64,000 nucleotides of DNA. Source: Salegentibacter flavus. GTDB taxonomy: Bacteria > Bacteroidota > Bacteroidia > Flavobacteriales > Flavobacteriaceae. This document shows positions 47,878 through 54,947 of the stretch, one piece after another. How positions within the stretch are numbered: position 1 is the first letter of the stretch; the number at the start of each line of letters is the position of its first letter. The stretch spans positions 62,001 through 126,000 of the forward strand of contig NZ_FOVL01000001.1 in the NCBI RefSeq assembly GCF_900115145.1. Reading direction: 5' to 3'. Position numbers and translations under genes: made by a program. Under the pieces are notes generated by a model. The model made no database searches. It was given only the letters and a program-made list of their open reading frames with translations, and had not been told where the DNA came from.

Positions 47878-49200
47878 TTATTGAACATCGTCCGTTTTTG
47901 GAAGGTAATAGATCTCGGCTCGTTGGTTTTCGTTTAAATACTCGTTGGCCACTCTTTTAATATCTTCCGGAGTAATAGATCGGTAAATTTCTATTTGTTC
48001 GTTTATTAAATCGGTATTACCATGTAGTACGTGGTAGGTTGCTAATGATTCTGCAATTCCTGAAACACTGCTGTTCGCGTTTACGAACCTGTTCTCAAAG
48101 GTATTCTGAAGTTTCTGAAATTCTCTTTCAGAAATTGTTTCATTTTGAAGTTTGATTATCTCCTCGTCAATTTCTTGTTTTAGGGTCTCTAATTTAGTTT
48201 CTCCAAGAGGTAAACTTAAGATAGCGTATGCACTGTAATCTTCAAAAGCAAGGTTTATAGCAGATACCTGTAAAGCCTGCTTTTGATCGTCTACAAGTTT
48301 CTTGTAGAGCCTGGATGATTTTCCTCCCGAAAGTATTGTGGACACCATATCTAGGATCTGAGCATCTTTAGTTGCCATTCCCGGGGTTCTATATGCCAGG
48401 AGGAACATTGGTAGCTGTATGTTTGGATCGTGGAAAGTATCGGTTACTTTATTATTAATAGGCTTTTCTTCCACACGGGTTCTGGAAACCTCATTTCCTG
48501 AAGGGACCGCCCCAAAATAATCTTCGATTAGTTTTTTGGTTTCATCGATATCTATATCTCCGGCTACTACCAGGGTGGCGTTGTTCGGAGCGTAATATTC
48601 ATCGAAATATTCATTGAACTCTTCCAGAGTTGCCGCATCAAGGTCTTCCATATAGCCAATGTTGGGATCTTTGTAAGGGTGTTCGGTAAAAAGGTTGCGT
48701 TGTACTACCTGAAGTAGATTCCCGTAAGGTCTGTTATCGTAACTTCTTCTTCTTTCCTCTTTTACAACCTCGTTTTGCGTTTCTACACCTTCCTGGCCTA
48801 TAACGGGGTGAAGCATTCTTTCAGATTCAAGCCAAAGGCCCAGTTCTAATTTATTTGAGGGAAATGTCTCATAATAATACGTTCTGTCTAAAGATGTAGT
48901 AGCATTAAAAGAGCCTCCGTTGGAATTTATAATAGACATAAACTCCCCTTTTCCAATGTTCTTTGTTCCTTCAAACAAAAGATGTTCGAAAAAGTGAGCA
49001 AATCCTGTTTTGTTATTTTTTAGGTCTTTTCCGCCAACGTGATACATCACAGAGGTTGAAACTACGGGAGCCGTGTTGTCCTGATGTAAAATAACGTGTA
49101 GTCCATTGTCCAGGTCGTATTCCGTGAATTCGACTTCTTGGGCAACTCCTACGGCACTAACCAGTAAGGCGCAGGCAGTAAGCTTAATTTTGTCAAACAT
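47878..49200 (-). CDS. M16 zinc peptidase (active subunit)
   Basis: A 440-residue exported metalloprotease. The signal peptide ends near residue 20 (VSAVGVAQE). The inverted zinc motif is His69-Phe-Phe-Glu-His73 in FAHFFEHLLFEGT, and the distal Glu lies in ETQNEVVKEERRR about 70 residues later. The R/Y pair typical of M16 (SSRLYKKLVD) is also present. It precedes the inactive longer partner in the same operon, the usual active/inactive pair. Confidence 0.93.
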   Translation of the reverse strand: MFDKIKLTACALLVSAVGVAQEVEFTEYDLDNGLHVILHQDNTAPVVSTSVMYHVGGKDLKNNKTGFAHFFEHLLFEGTKNIGKGEFMSIINSNGGSFNATTSLDRTYYYETFPSNKLELGLWLESERMLHPVIGQEGVETQNEVVKEERRRSYDNRPYGNLLQVVQRNLFTEHPYKDPNIGYMEDLDAATLEEFNEYFDEYYAPNNATLVVAGDIDIDETKKLIEDYFGAVPSGNEVSRTRVEEKPINNKVTDTFHDPNIQLPMFLLAYRTPGMATKDAQILDMVSTILSGGKSSRLYKKLVDDQKQALQVSAINLAFEDYSAYAILSLPLGETKLETLKQEIDEEIIKLQNETISEREFQKLQNTFENRFVNANSSVSGIAESLATYHVLHGNTDLINEQIEIYRSITPEDIKRVANEYLNENQRAEIYYLPKTDDVQ

Positions 49201-49382
49201 GTCTAGATGGTTTTTTATTAATGTACAGATATAAGTATTAGAAAATACAGATTTGTTACAGTAGTTGAATATTAATTGGTAAAATAATATTTAAACCACG
49301 CTCGTTCTAAAATTAACAAGGTGTTAAGGGTGAAACCGGTAGTTTTTTAAGAAATTTACTAGTATAAAACCAAAAAAGAACT

Positions 49383-49847
49383 ATGAAAAAATTCAGTATT
49401 CCTATAAAACATGGAGTAGCCGTAGCTGCAGGACTTATTGCTTATTTTTTAATACTCTCATTATTCGATGCTCATAAATATCCTATTTACAGCTTGTTCA
49501 ATGGGGTGATAATGGCTTACGGTATGTGGGAAGCAATTAAGTATTACCGACTATCGGCAGGGAATAAATTCAAATATCAAAAAGGTTTTATGACCGGGCT
49601 GTTAACCGGTTTTAATGCAACGATTTTATTCACGATTTTCTTTGGAATCTACGCTACTGAGATCGATCCTGATTTTAAGGATGAAATAGTAACTATGTGG
49701 GTAGACGATTGGTTTATTAATATCGGAATGTTACTGTTTACGGTTGCACTAATGGGATTTGCAACCACTATCGTTCTTACCCTTACTTTTATGCAGCTCT
49801 ACAAGGATTCCTGGAACACCAAGGAAGGGAAGAAGCATACTTATTAA
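49383..49847 (+). CDS. DUF4199-like membrane protein
   Basis: A 154-residue protein with four hydrophobic segments (VAAGLIAYFLILSLF; YSLFNGVIMAYGMWEAIKYY; GLLTGFNATILFTIFFGIYA; IGMLLFTVALMGFATTIVLTLTF). The layout, with a charged AIKYYRLSAGNKFKYQKGF loop, matches the DUF4199 family of Bacteroidota. Function is unknown. It has no close partner gene. Confidence 0.65.
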   Translation: MKKFSIPIKHGVAVAAGLIAYFLILSLFDAHKYPIYSLFNGVIMAYGMWEAIKYYRLSAGNKFKYQKGFMTGLLTGFNATILFTIFFGIYATEIDPDFKDEIVTMWVDDWFINIGMLLFTVALMGFATTIVLTLTFMQLYKDSWNTKEGKKHTY

Positions 49848-49884
49848 AAACTTTAGAAGAGTTTGTGAATTAATTAATTAGAAG

Positions 49885-49892
49885 TATATTTG
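49885..49892 (+). promoter_or_regulatory. -7 element of rplU-rpmA
   Basis: TATATTTG followed by CACCC, an exact TAnnTTTG match. Predicted leader about 50 bases, which contains the hairpin at 49897-49916. It also shows that the open frame starting at 49890 is not the real rplU start. Confidence 0.6.
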
Positions 49893-49896
49893 CACC

Positions 49897-49916
49897 CGCT
49901 TGCTAAAAAGCAGGCG
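49897..49916 (+). ncRNA. Hairpin in the rplU leader
   Basis: An 8-bp stem (49897-49904 with 49909-49916, one G-U pair) closing an AAAA loop. It lies at the very start of the predicted rplU mRNA. It may protect the 5' end or bind L21; both are guesses. Confidence 0.45.
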
Positions 49917-49946
49917 TTTGTAAAGCATAAATCTAATAAAAACACT

Positions 49947-50438
49947 ATGTACGCAATTGTAGAGATAGCAGGGCAGCAATTTAAAGTTGCAAAAGACCAG
50001 AAGGTGTTTGTAAACCGTTTAGCAGGAGAAGAAGGAGACAGTGTTTCTTTTGACAAGGTTCTTCTTACCGGCGATGGTGACAACATTACCTTAGGCGCCC
50101 CGGCTATAGAAGGCGCTCTTGTAGGAGCCAAAATTTCCCGTCACCTTCAGGGGGACAAAGTAATTGTTTTCAAAAAGAAAAGACGTAAAGGTTACAAGAA
50201 GAAAAACGGACACCGTCAGGCTTTAACCGAAATCGTAATTGAAAGCATTGATGTAAAAGGTGGAAAGAAAGCTTCTTCAGCTAAAAAAGAGGAGCCTAAA
50301 AAAGATACCAAAGCCGAAAGCAAAGCGGATGATCTTAACCAACACACCGTGGTGGAATTAAGAGAAATGGCTAAAGAAAAAGGAATTGAAGGTTATTCTT
50401 CAATGAAGAAAGCTGAATTAATTGAAGCTTTAAGTTAA
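49947..50438 (+). CDS. rplU: 50S ribosomal protein L21 with C-terminal extension
   Basis: A 163-residue form of bL21. The L21 fold covers residues 1-100 (MYAIVEIAGQQFKVAKDQ; FKKKRRKGYKKKNGHRQ with the rRNA-binding basic loop). A Lys-rich linker leads to a C-terminal 36-residue helical module (about 128-163; TVVELREMAKEKGIEGYSSM) that resembles SAP or Rho N-terminal nucleic-acid-binding domains. Start 49947 is used because it gives the canonical MYAIVEI; the earlier in-frame ATG lies upstream of the predicted transcription start. rpmA follows 29 bases later. Confidence 0.95.
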   Translation: MYAIVEIAGQQFKVAKDQKVFVNRLAGEEGDSVSFDKVLLTGDGDNITLGAPAIEGALVGAKISRHLQGDKVIVFKKKRRKGYKKKNGHRQALTEIVIESIDVKGGKKASSAKKEEPKKDTKAESKADDLNQHTVVELREMAKEKGIEGYSSMKKAELIEALS

Positions 50439-50467
50439 TTATTAAACTACTTTAAACCTAAAATAAA

Positions 50468-50728
50468 ATGGCACACAAAAAAGGAGTCGGTAGTTCCAAG
50501 AACGGTAGAGAGTCAGAATCAAAACGCTTAGGTGTGAAGATCTTTGGCGGACAAGCTGCCGCAGCCGGAAATATCATCGTAAGACAAAGAGGTACTGGAC
50601 ACAATCCTGGAGAGAATGTGTATGCAGGAAAAGACCATACTTTACACGCCAAAATAGATGGTGTTGTGAAATTCTCTAAAACAACGAATAATAAATCTTA
50701 CGTTTCAATTGAACCGTTCGAAGCTTAA
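50468..50728 (+). CDS. rpmA: 50S ribosomal protein L27
   Basis: An 86-residue bL27. [24 protein letters not shown] is the standard N-terminus, with no cleavable extension as in Firmicutes. [25 protein letters not shown] is the family core. The gene follows rplU in the usual order and is closed by a strong terminator. Confidence 0.98.
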   Translation: MAHKKGVGSSKNGRESESKRLGVKIFGGQAAAAGNIIVRQRGTGHNPGENVYAGKDHTLHAKIDGVVKFSKTTNNKSYVSIEPFEA

Positions 50729-50752
50729 TTAACTTTGCTTTAGAATAATATC

Positions 50753-50782
50753 AAAAGCCTTTTCGGAAACGAAGAGGCTTTT
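50753..50782 (+). terminator. Intrinsic terminator after rpmA
   Basis: A 13-bp stem (50753-50765 with 50770-50782, one G-U pair) capped by a GAAA tetraloop and followed by a T-run. Confidence 0.88.
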
Positions 50783-50817
50783 TTTGTATATTTATAAGTA
50801 AACCAACCGATTAAGCG

Positions 50818-51186
50818 ATGAAATATGTTACTATTTACCGTACCGCCGATATTACTGAAGTTTCCGGAATAAAAGAGATTTTTGTTAAGGAGAGTATAAA
50901 CTTTAAAATTCTGGATACGGGAACCTCTTCAGAAGAAAACGATGCCGGTCTTTCAACTACAGAAAGCAGGATCCAGGTTGAAGAGCAGCAAAAAGAAACA
51001 GCTAAAAGTATTCTTACCCAACACGGTTATTCCGGCGTAGACCAACATTTTGAGACAACACATAGAAGCCGCCTGCCAGATTCCAGAGCAAAACCTATGA
51101 TTGGTAAATGGATGATTTTTCTACTCGTGGCCCTTGTTGTACTAATCGCAATCATCCTGTTTACCTGGTTTATGATTCCTGAATAA
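50818..51186 (+). CDS. DUF2007 membrane-anchored protein
   Basis: A 122-residue protein. Residues 1-75 resemble the DUF2007 'signal transducing' ACT-like fold (MKYVTIYRTADITEVSGIKE; RIQVEEQQKETAKSILTQHG). A C-terminal segment (WMIFLLVALVVLIAIILFTW) anchors it in the membrane, with the soluble domain probably in the cytoplasm. No biochemical function is known for the family. Confidence 0.7.
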   Translation: MKYVTIYRTADITEVSGIKEIFVKESINFKILDTGTSSEENDAGLSTTESRIQVEEQQKETAKSILTQHGYSGVDQHFETTHRSRLPDSRAKPMIGKWMIFLLVALVVLIAIILFTWFMIPE

Positions 51187-51221
51187 AAAAATCCCTTCTG
51201 AATTTCACTTCAAAAGGGATT
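51184..51221 (-). terminator. Terminator of ahcY
   Basis: An 8-bp stem (51190-51197 with 51214-51221) that is followed on the minus strand by a run of T, 49 bases after the ahcY stop. It is weaker for the plus-strand DUF2007 gene. Confidence 0.65.
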
Positions 51222-51269
51222 ATGTATCAAATAAACAATGAGATTTCTGCCTGCGCAGAGATGACAGTT

Positions 51270-52586
51270 TTAATACCTATAGTACTCCGGCTTAAATGGA
51301 CCTTCTACTTCCACACCAATATATTCGGCCTGATATGGTTTTAGCTCGGTTAATTCTACACCTATTTTCTCAAGGTGAAGTTTAGCTACCTTTTCATCCA
51401 GGTGCTTTGGAAGCATGTAAACTTCATTTTTATATTTATCGGCATTTTTCCAAAGTTCGATCTGGGCTAAAGTCTGGTTGGTAAAAGAATTACTCATTAC
51501 AAAACTCGGATGGCCTGTGCCACAACCAAGGTTTACTAGGCGACCTTCAGCTAAAAGAATAATATCTTTTCCGTTAACAGTGTATTTATCAACCTGAGGT
51601 TTAATAGTGTCTTTGGTATCACCGTGGTTATTGTTAAGCCAGGCAACATCAATTTCGTTATCAAAATGCCCGATATTACAAACGATGGTTTTGTCTTTCA
51701 TCGCTCCAAAATGTTCACCTCTAACAATATCCTTGTTCCCAGTTGTAGTTATTACGATATCTGCCTTTTCAACTACGGTTTCAAGTTTTTTCACTTCAAA
51801 ACCGTCCATCGCGGCCTGCAAGGCACAAATAGGATCGATTTCTGTAACGGTTACAATGGCTCCGGTTCCTTTAAATGAAGCTGCGGTACCTTTACCAACG
51901 TCTCCATAACCACAAACCACAACGCGTTTCCCGGCAAGCATAATATCGGTAGCACGGCGAATTGCATCTACTGCACTTTCGCGACAACCGTATTTATTAT
52001 CGAATTTCGATTTGGTCACCGAATCGTTCACGTTAATGGCCGGCATTACCAAAGTTCCGTTTTTCATTCTTTCATAAAGACGGTGCACTCCGGTAGTGGT
52101 TTCTTCTGAAAGTCCACGGATGCCTTTGGCAAGCTCAGGATATTTATCAAAAACCATATTGGTAAGATCACCCCCATCATCAAGAATCATATTCAAAGGC
52201 TCGCGTTCTTCACCAAAAAACAGAGTTTGTTCGATACACCAGTTAAATTCTTCTTCGGTCATTCCCTTCCAGGCATAGACCGGGATTCCGGCAGCGGCAA
52301 TCGCGGCTGCAGCCTGATCCTGGGTAGAGAAAATATTACAGGAACTCCAGGTCACTTCAGCACCAAGGGCAACCAACGTTTCAATAAGCACAGCGGTTTG
52401 GATTGTCATATGCAAACAACCGGCTATTCGTGCACCTTTTAAAGGCTGTTCATCTTTATATTCTTCCCGAAGTGCCATTAGTCCCGGCATTTCAGATTCG
52501 GCAAGTTCTATCTCTTTTCTTCCCCAATCGGCAAGGGAAATATCCTTAACTTTATAAGCGGTGTAAGGCACTGTTTTAGTCGACAT
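51270..52586 (-). CDS. ahcY: Adenosylhomocysteinase
   Basis: A 438-residue NAD-dependent enzyme that splits S-adenosylhomocysteine to adenosine and homocysteine. [17 protein letters not shown] begins the substrate domain; [13 protein letters not shown] is the NAD-binding loop; the tail KPEYYRY is the conserved C-terminus. The frame stays open 31 codons upstream, but [19 protein letters not shown] is the family start, and the predicted promoter lies inside the extension. It removes the by-product of all SAM-dependent methylations. Confidence 0.97.
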   Translation of the reverse strand: MSTKTVPYTAYKVKDISLADWGRKEIELAESEMPGLMALREEYKDEQPLKGARIAGCLHMTIQTAVLIETLVALGAEVTWSSCNIFSTQDQAAAAIAAAGIPVYAWKGMTEEEFNWCIEQTLFFGEEREPLNMILDDGGDLTNMVFDKYPELAKGIRGLSEETTTGVHRLYERMKNGTLVMPAINVNDSVTKSKFDNKYGCRESAVDAIRRATDIMLAGKRVVVCGYGDVGKGTAASFKGTGAIVTVTEIDPICALQAAMDGFEVKKLETVVEKADIVITTTGNKDIVRGEHFGAMKDKTIVCNIGHFDNEIDVAWLNNNHGDTKDTIKPQVDKYTVNGKDIILLAEGRLVNLGCGTGHPSFVMSNSFTNQTLAQIELWKNADKYKNEVYMLPKHLDEKVAKLHLEKIGVELTELKPYQAEYIGVEVEGPFKPEYYRY

Positions 52587-52591
52587 ATTAT

Positions 52592-52599
52592 TATATTTG
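52592..52599 (+). promoter_or_regulatory. -7 element of the PPTase run
   Basis: TATATTTG, an exact match. It lies only 6 bases upstream of the ahcY start and predicts a 48-base leader for the phosphopantetheinyl transferase gene. Confidence 0.4.
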
Positions 52600-52622
52600 A
52601 ATATTAGCAAATTTTTGTCTCG

Positions 52623-52630
52623 CAAAAATA
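52623..52630 (-). promoter_or_regulatory. -7 element of ahcY
   Basis: The minus strand reads TATTTTTG, giving a leader of about 32 bases. It would overlap the transcript of the opposing promoter at 52592-52599. Confidence 0.5.
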
Positions 52631-52651
52631 AGGAATCTATAACAAACCTAC

Positions 52652-53296
52652 ATGCCACTTTACAAAACAATAACAGCAAATCCCCATACTAAAGTCTTCA
52701 TTTGGAAGGTGGAAGAGCCTTTTGAAGAACTTAGCGACGGAATTCAACTTACAGATCATTGCCAGAACAGGGTAGACGGAATGAAATCTGAAATTCATCG
52801 CCGCGGGTTTATGAGTATACGCCATCTTTTGGCTGAAGCCGGTTATGTAGATGCCGACCTGTATTATGATAAACTCGGAAAACCCCATCTGAAAGACGGG
52901 AAAAACATCTCTATTACGCATTCCTTTAATTTTACCGGTATTATTGTTAGTGATGAAAAGGTTGGGATAGATATTGAAAAACAACGGGATAAGATTCTCA
53001 GGATCGCCAATAAGTTCACCCCGCTAAAGGAGTATCATACTCTTGCCAACGAAGATGCTTTAATTCGTAAACTAACCATCGTGTGGGGTGCCAAGGAATC
53101 TGTTTATAAAATGTATGCCGAACCCGGTTTAGGATTTTTACAGCACATCAACGTAACCGATTTCGATTTTGAGGATGCCAAAACCACAGCAAAAGTTTTA
53201 TTTAAAGGAAGAAAATCCTTTTATGAAATGGAATTCCTGGAATTTGAAGGTTTTACCTGCGTTTACGGTTGGGCAACGAAGGCAATAGAAAACTGA
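52652..53296 (+). CDS. 4'-phosphopantetheinyl transferase superfamily protein
   Basis: A 214-residue Sfp/AcpT-type enzyme that loads the CoA arm on carrier proteins. Magnesium ligands appear in [11 protein letters not shown] and [11 protein letters not shown], the two family signatures. [17 protein letters not shown] is the preceding conserved block. The partner carrier could be the fatty-acid ACP or another; no carrier gene is nearby. It is the first gene of the plus-strand run to ArfB. Confidence 0.9.
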   Translation: MPLYKTITANPHTKVFIWKVEEPFEELSDGIQLTDHCQNRVDGMKSEIHRRGFMSIRHLLAEAGYVDADLYYDKLGKPHLKDGKNISITHSFNFTGIIVSDEKVGIDIEKQRDKILRIANKFTPLKEYHTLANEDALIRKLTIVWGAKESVYKMYAEPGLGFLQHINVTDFDFEDAKTTAKVLFKGRKSFYEMEFLEFEGFTCVYGWATKAIEN

Positions 53297-53300
53297 TTTG

Positions 53301-53993
53301 ATGCTGAATTTTTACCGGCAGATCGAAGCGGCAGTAGCCAAAAATAGAAAATTGCTTTCCGTCCTTATTGATCCCGATAAATTTGAGGAAAACGAGGCTG
53401 GAGCTTTCCTGAATAGTATTCCCGAAAACACTTCTCATATTTTTGTAGGCGGAAGTACCGTAGAAAAAAATCAAACTGAAAAAACGGTAAAAGCAATAAA
53501 AGCCAGAACTCAGTTACCGGTGTTTCTGTTTCCCGGAGATCACAATCAGATCACGGATGATGCCGACGCTATCTTATTCCTCAGTTTAATCTCAGGACGT
53601 AATCCCGAATATCTTATAGGTCAGCAGGTTAAATCGGTGGTGAAATTGAGGAATACCAGTCTCGAAATCATTCCAACAGGTTATATTTTAATTGACGGAG
53701 GCAATGAATCTGCCGTGCAAAGAGTTAGTAATACAGAACCCATACCTCAATTCGAGGTAAATGCCATTGTAAATACTGCACTTGCAGGACAGTATTCAGG
53801 AAAGAAACTCATCTACCTTGAAGCCGGGAGTGGTGCCAGAATACCGGTTTCCGAAGAGATAATAGCAGCAGTAAAAAAAGCTATAGATATTCCCTTAATA
53901 GTAGGTGGAGGCATCCGCACCACACAACAACAGAGGAAAGCCTATGAGGCGGGCGTAGATATGCTGGTTATAGGAACCCATTTTGAAGAATGA
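53301..53993 (+). CDS. Geranylgeranylglyceryl/heptaprenylglyceryl phosphate synthase-like
   Basis: A 230-residue TIM-barrel prenyltransferase of the PcrB/GGGPS family that joins glycerol 1-phosphate to a polyprenyl chain. SVLIDPDKFEENEAGAF holds the glycerol-phosphate Asp. SLISGRNPEYLIGQQV, IPTGYILIDGGNESAVQR and YLEAGSGARIPV line the prenyl pocket, and VGGGIRTTQQQR is the phosphate-binding loop. ATG 53301 is preferred over the upstream TTG at 53298. Bacteroidota homologues make an archaea-type ether bond in vitro; the product in the cell is not established. Confidence 0.88.
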   Translation: MLNFYRQIEAAVAKNRKLLSVLIDPDKFEENEAGAFLNSIPENTSHIFVGGSTVEKNQTEKTVKAIKARTQLPVFLFPGDHNQITDDADAILFLSLISGRNPEYLIGQQVKSVVKLRNTSLEIIPTGYILIDGGNESAVQRVSNTEPIPQFEVNAIVNTALAGQYSGKKLIYLEAGSGARIPVSEEIIAAVKKAIDIPLIVGGGIRTTQQQRKAYEAGVDMLVIGTHFEE

Positions 53994-54070
53994 AAGCAGA
54001 TTTATTGGTTTCGGTTCCACATTACTGACTTCAAATCTTTAAATTTGGCTTCGACTAAAAAACCCCACAA

Positions 54071-54331
54071 ATGAAAATTTCAGTAGAACTTACCTTGACT
54101 CCCATTCAGGATAATTTTGAGCCTGCGATCATTAACTTCATCAAAAAAATGAGGGATTCAGGATTAACAGTAAAAGAAAATCCGTTGAGCACGCAGGTTT
54201 ATGGGGATTATGATGAGGTGATGGCATTGCTAAATTCAGAAATTAAAAATGCTTTTGAAGCCATAGACCGTGGCCTGTTATATATGAAAATTGTAAAATC
54301 TGATCGCAGCGACTATGCAGCCGATTTTTGA
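54071..54331 (+). CDS. Thiamine-binding-like protein (MTH1187/YqgV family)
   Basis: An 86-residue ferredoxin-like protein. ISVELTLTPIQDNFEPAI, LTVKENPLSTQVYGDYDEVM and FEAIDRG match the DUF77/MTH1187 family. A related protein, YkoF, binds thiamine, hence the name. Here the context supports it: a PnuC-like transporter gene overlaps by 17 bases and a TPP-controlled receptor lies 8 kb on. Whether it binds thiamine or a pyrimidine breakdown product is open. Confidence 0.8.
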   Translation: MKISVELTLTPIQDNFEPAIINFIKKMRDSGLTVKENPLSTQVYGDYDEVMALLNSEIKNAFEAIDRGLLYMKIVKSDRSDYAADF

Positions 54332-54947
54332 TTTTTTCTTCGACCAATATTCAGGATACCCCACGCTTTTTATAATTCTTGAGATCATTGCGGTGATCTT
54401 TGGTTTTTTATCGGTTTGGTATTCCAAACAAAACAACATTCTGGTTTACCCAACGGGGATTGTGAGTACGCTCATTTTTGTTTATTTACTTTGGCAATGG
54501 CAGTTGCTTGGGGATATGATGATTAATGCTTACTATTTTTCTATGAGCATTTACGGTTGGTATGTCTGGACCCGCAAAGTTGATGCAACCCATTTTACCC
54601 CTATTACCAACACCACCAAAAAGGAGAACTGGCAAAGCTTATTCATTTTTATAGCTACGCTCATCTTCGTTTTTGTAGTTTACGAGTGGTTTGATAAATG
54701 GGATAACTGGACAGCCTATGTCGATACTCTAACAACAGCTATTTTCTTTGTGGGAATGTGGCAAATGGCTAACAGGAAGATTGAAAACTGGATTTTCTGG
54801 ATTATAGGAGATATTATTTCGGTGCCATTATATTTCTATAAGGGGCTTACTTTCACGGCAATTCAATATTTTGTATTTACCATAATCGCTATATACGGCT
54901 ACAAAGCATGGCAGAAACACTTGCGCAACGACCTACGTCCGTCTTAA
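54315..54947 (+). CDS. pnuC: PnuC-like vitamin transporter (nicotinamide riboside or thiamine)
   Basis: A 210-residue inner-membrane protein with seven hydrophobic segments. IIAVIFGFLSVWYSKQNNILVYPTGIVST is the PnuC opening, and NAYYFSMSIYGWYVWTRK is its conserved aromatic helix. WFDKWDNWTAYVDTLTTAIFFVGMWQMANRK is the second aromatic block. Family members import nicotinamide riboside, riboflavin or thiamine (PnuT) by facilitated diffusion followed by phosphorylation. The neighbouring thiamine-binding-like gene favours thiamine; the NadR-like kinase downstream (40-base overlap) favours nicotinamide riboside. The assignment stays open. Confidence 0.88.
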   Translation: MQPIFDFFFDQYSGYPTLFIILEIIAVIFGFLSVWYSKQNNILVYPTGIVSTLIFVYLLWQWQLLGDMMINAYYFSMSIYGWYVWTRKVDATHFTPITNTTKKENWQSLFIFIATLIFVFVVYEWFDKWDNWTAYVDTLTTAIFFVGMWQMANRKIENWIFWIIGDIISVPLYFYKGLTFTAIQYFVFTIIAIYGYKAWQKHLRNDLRPS

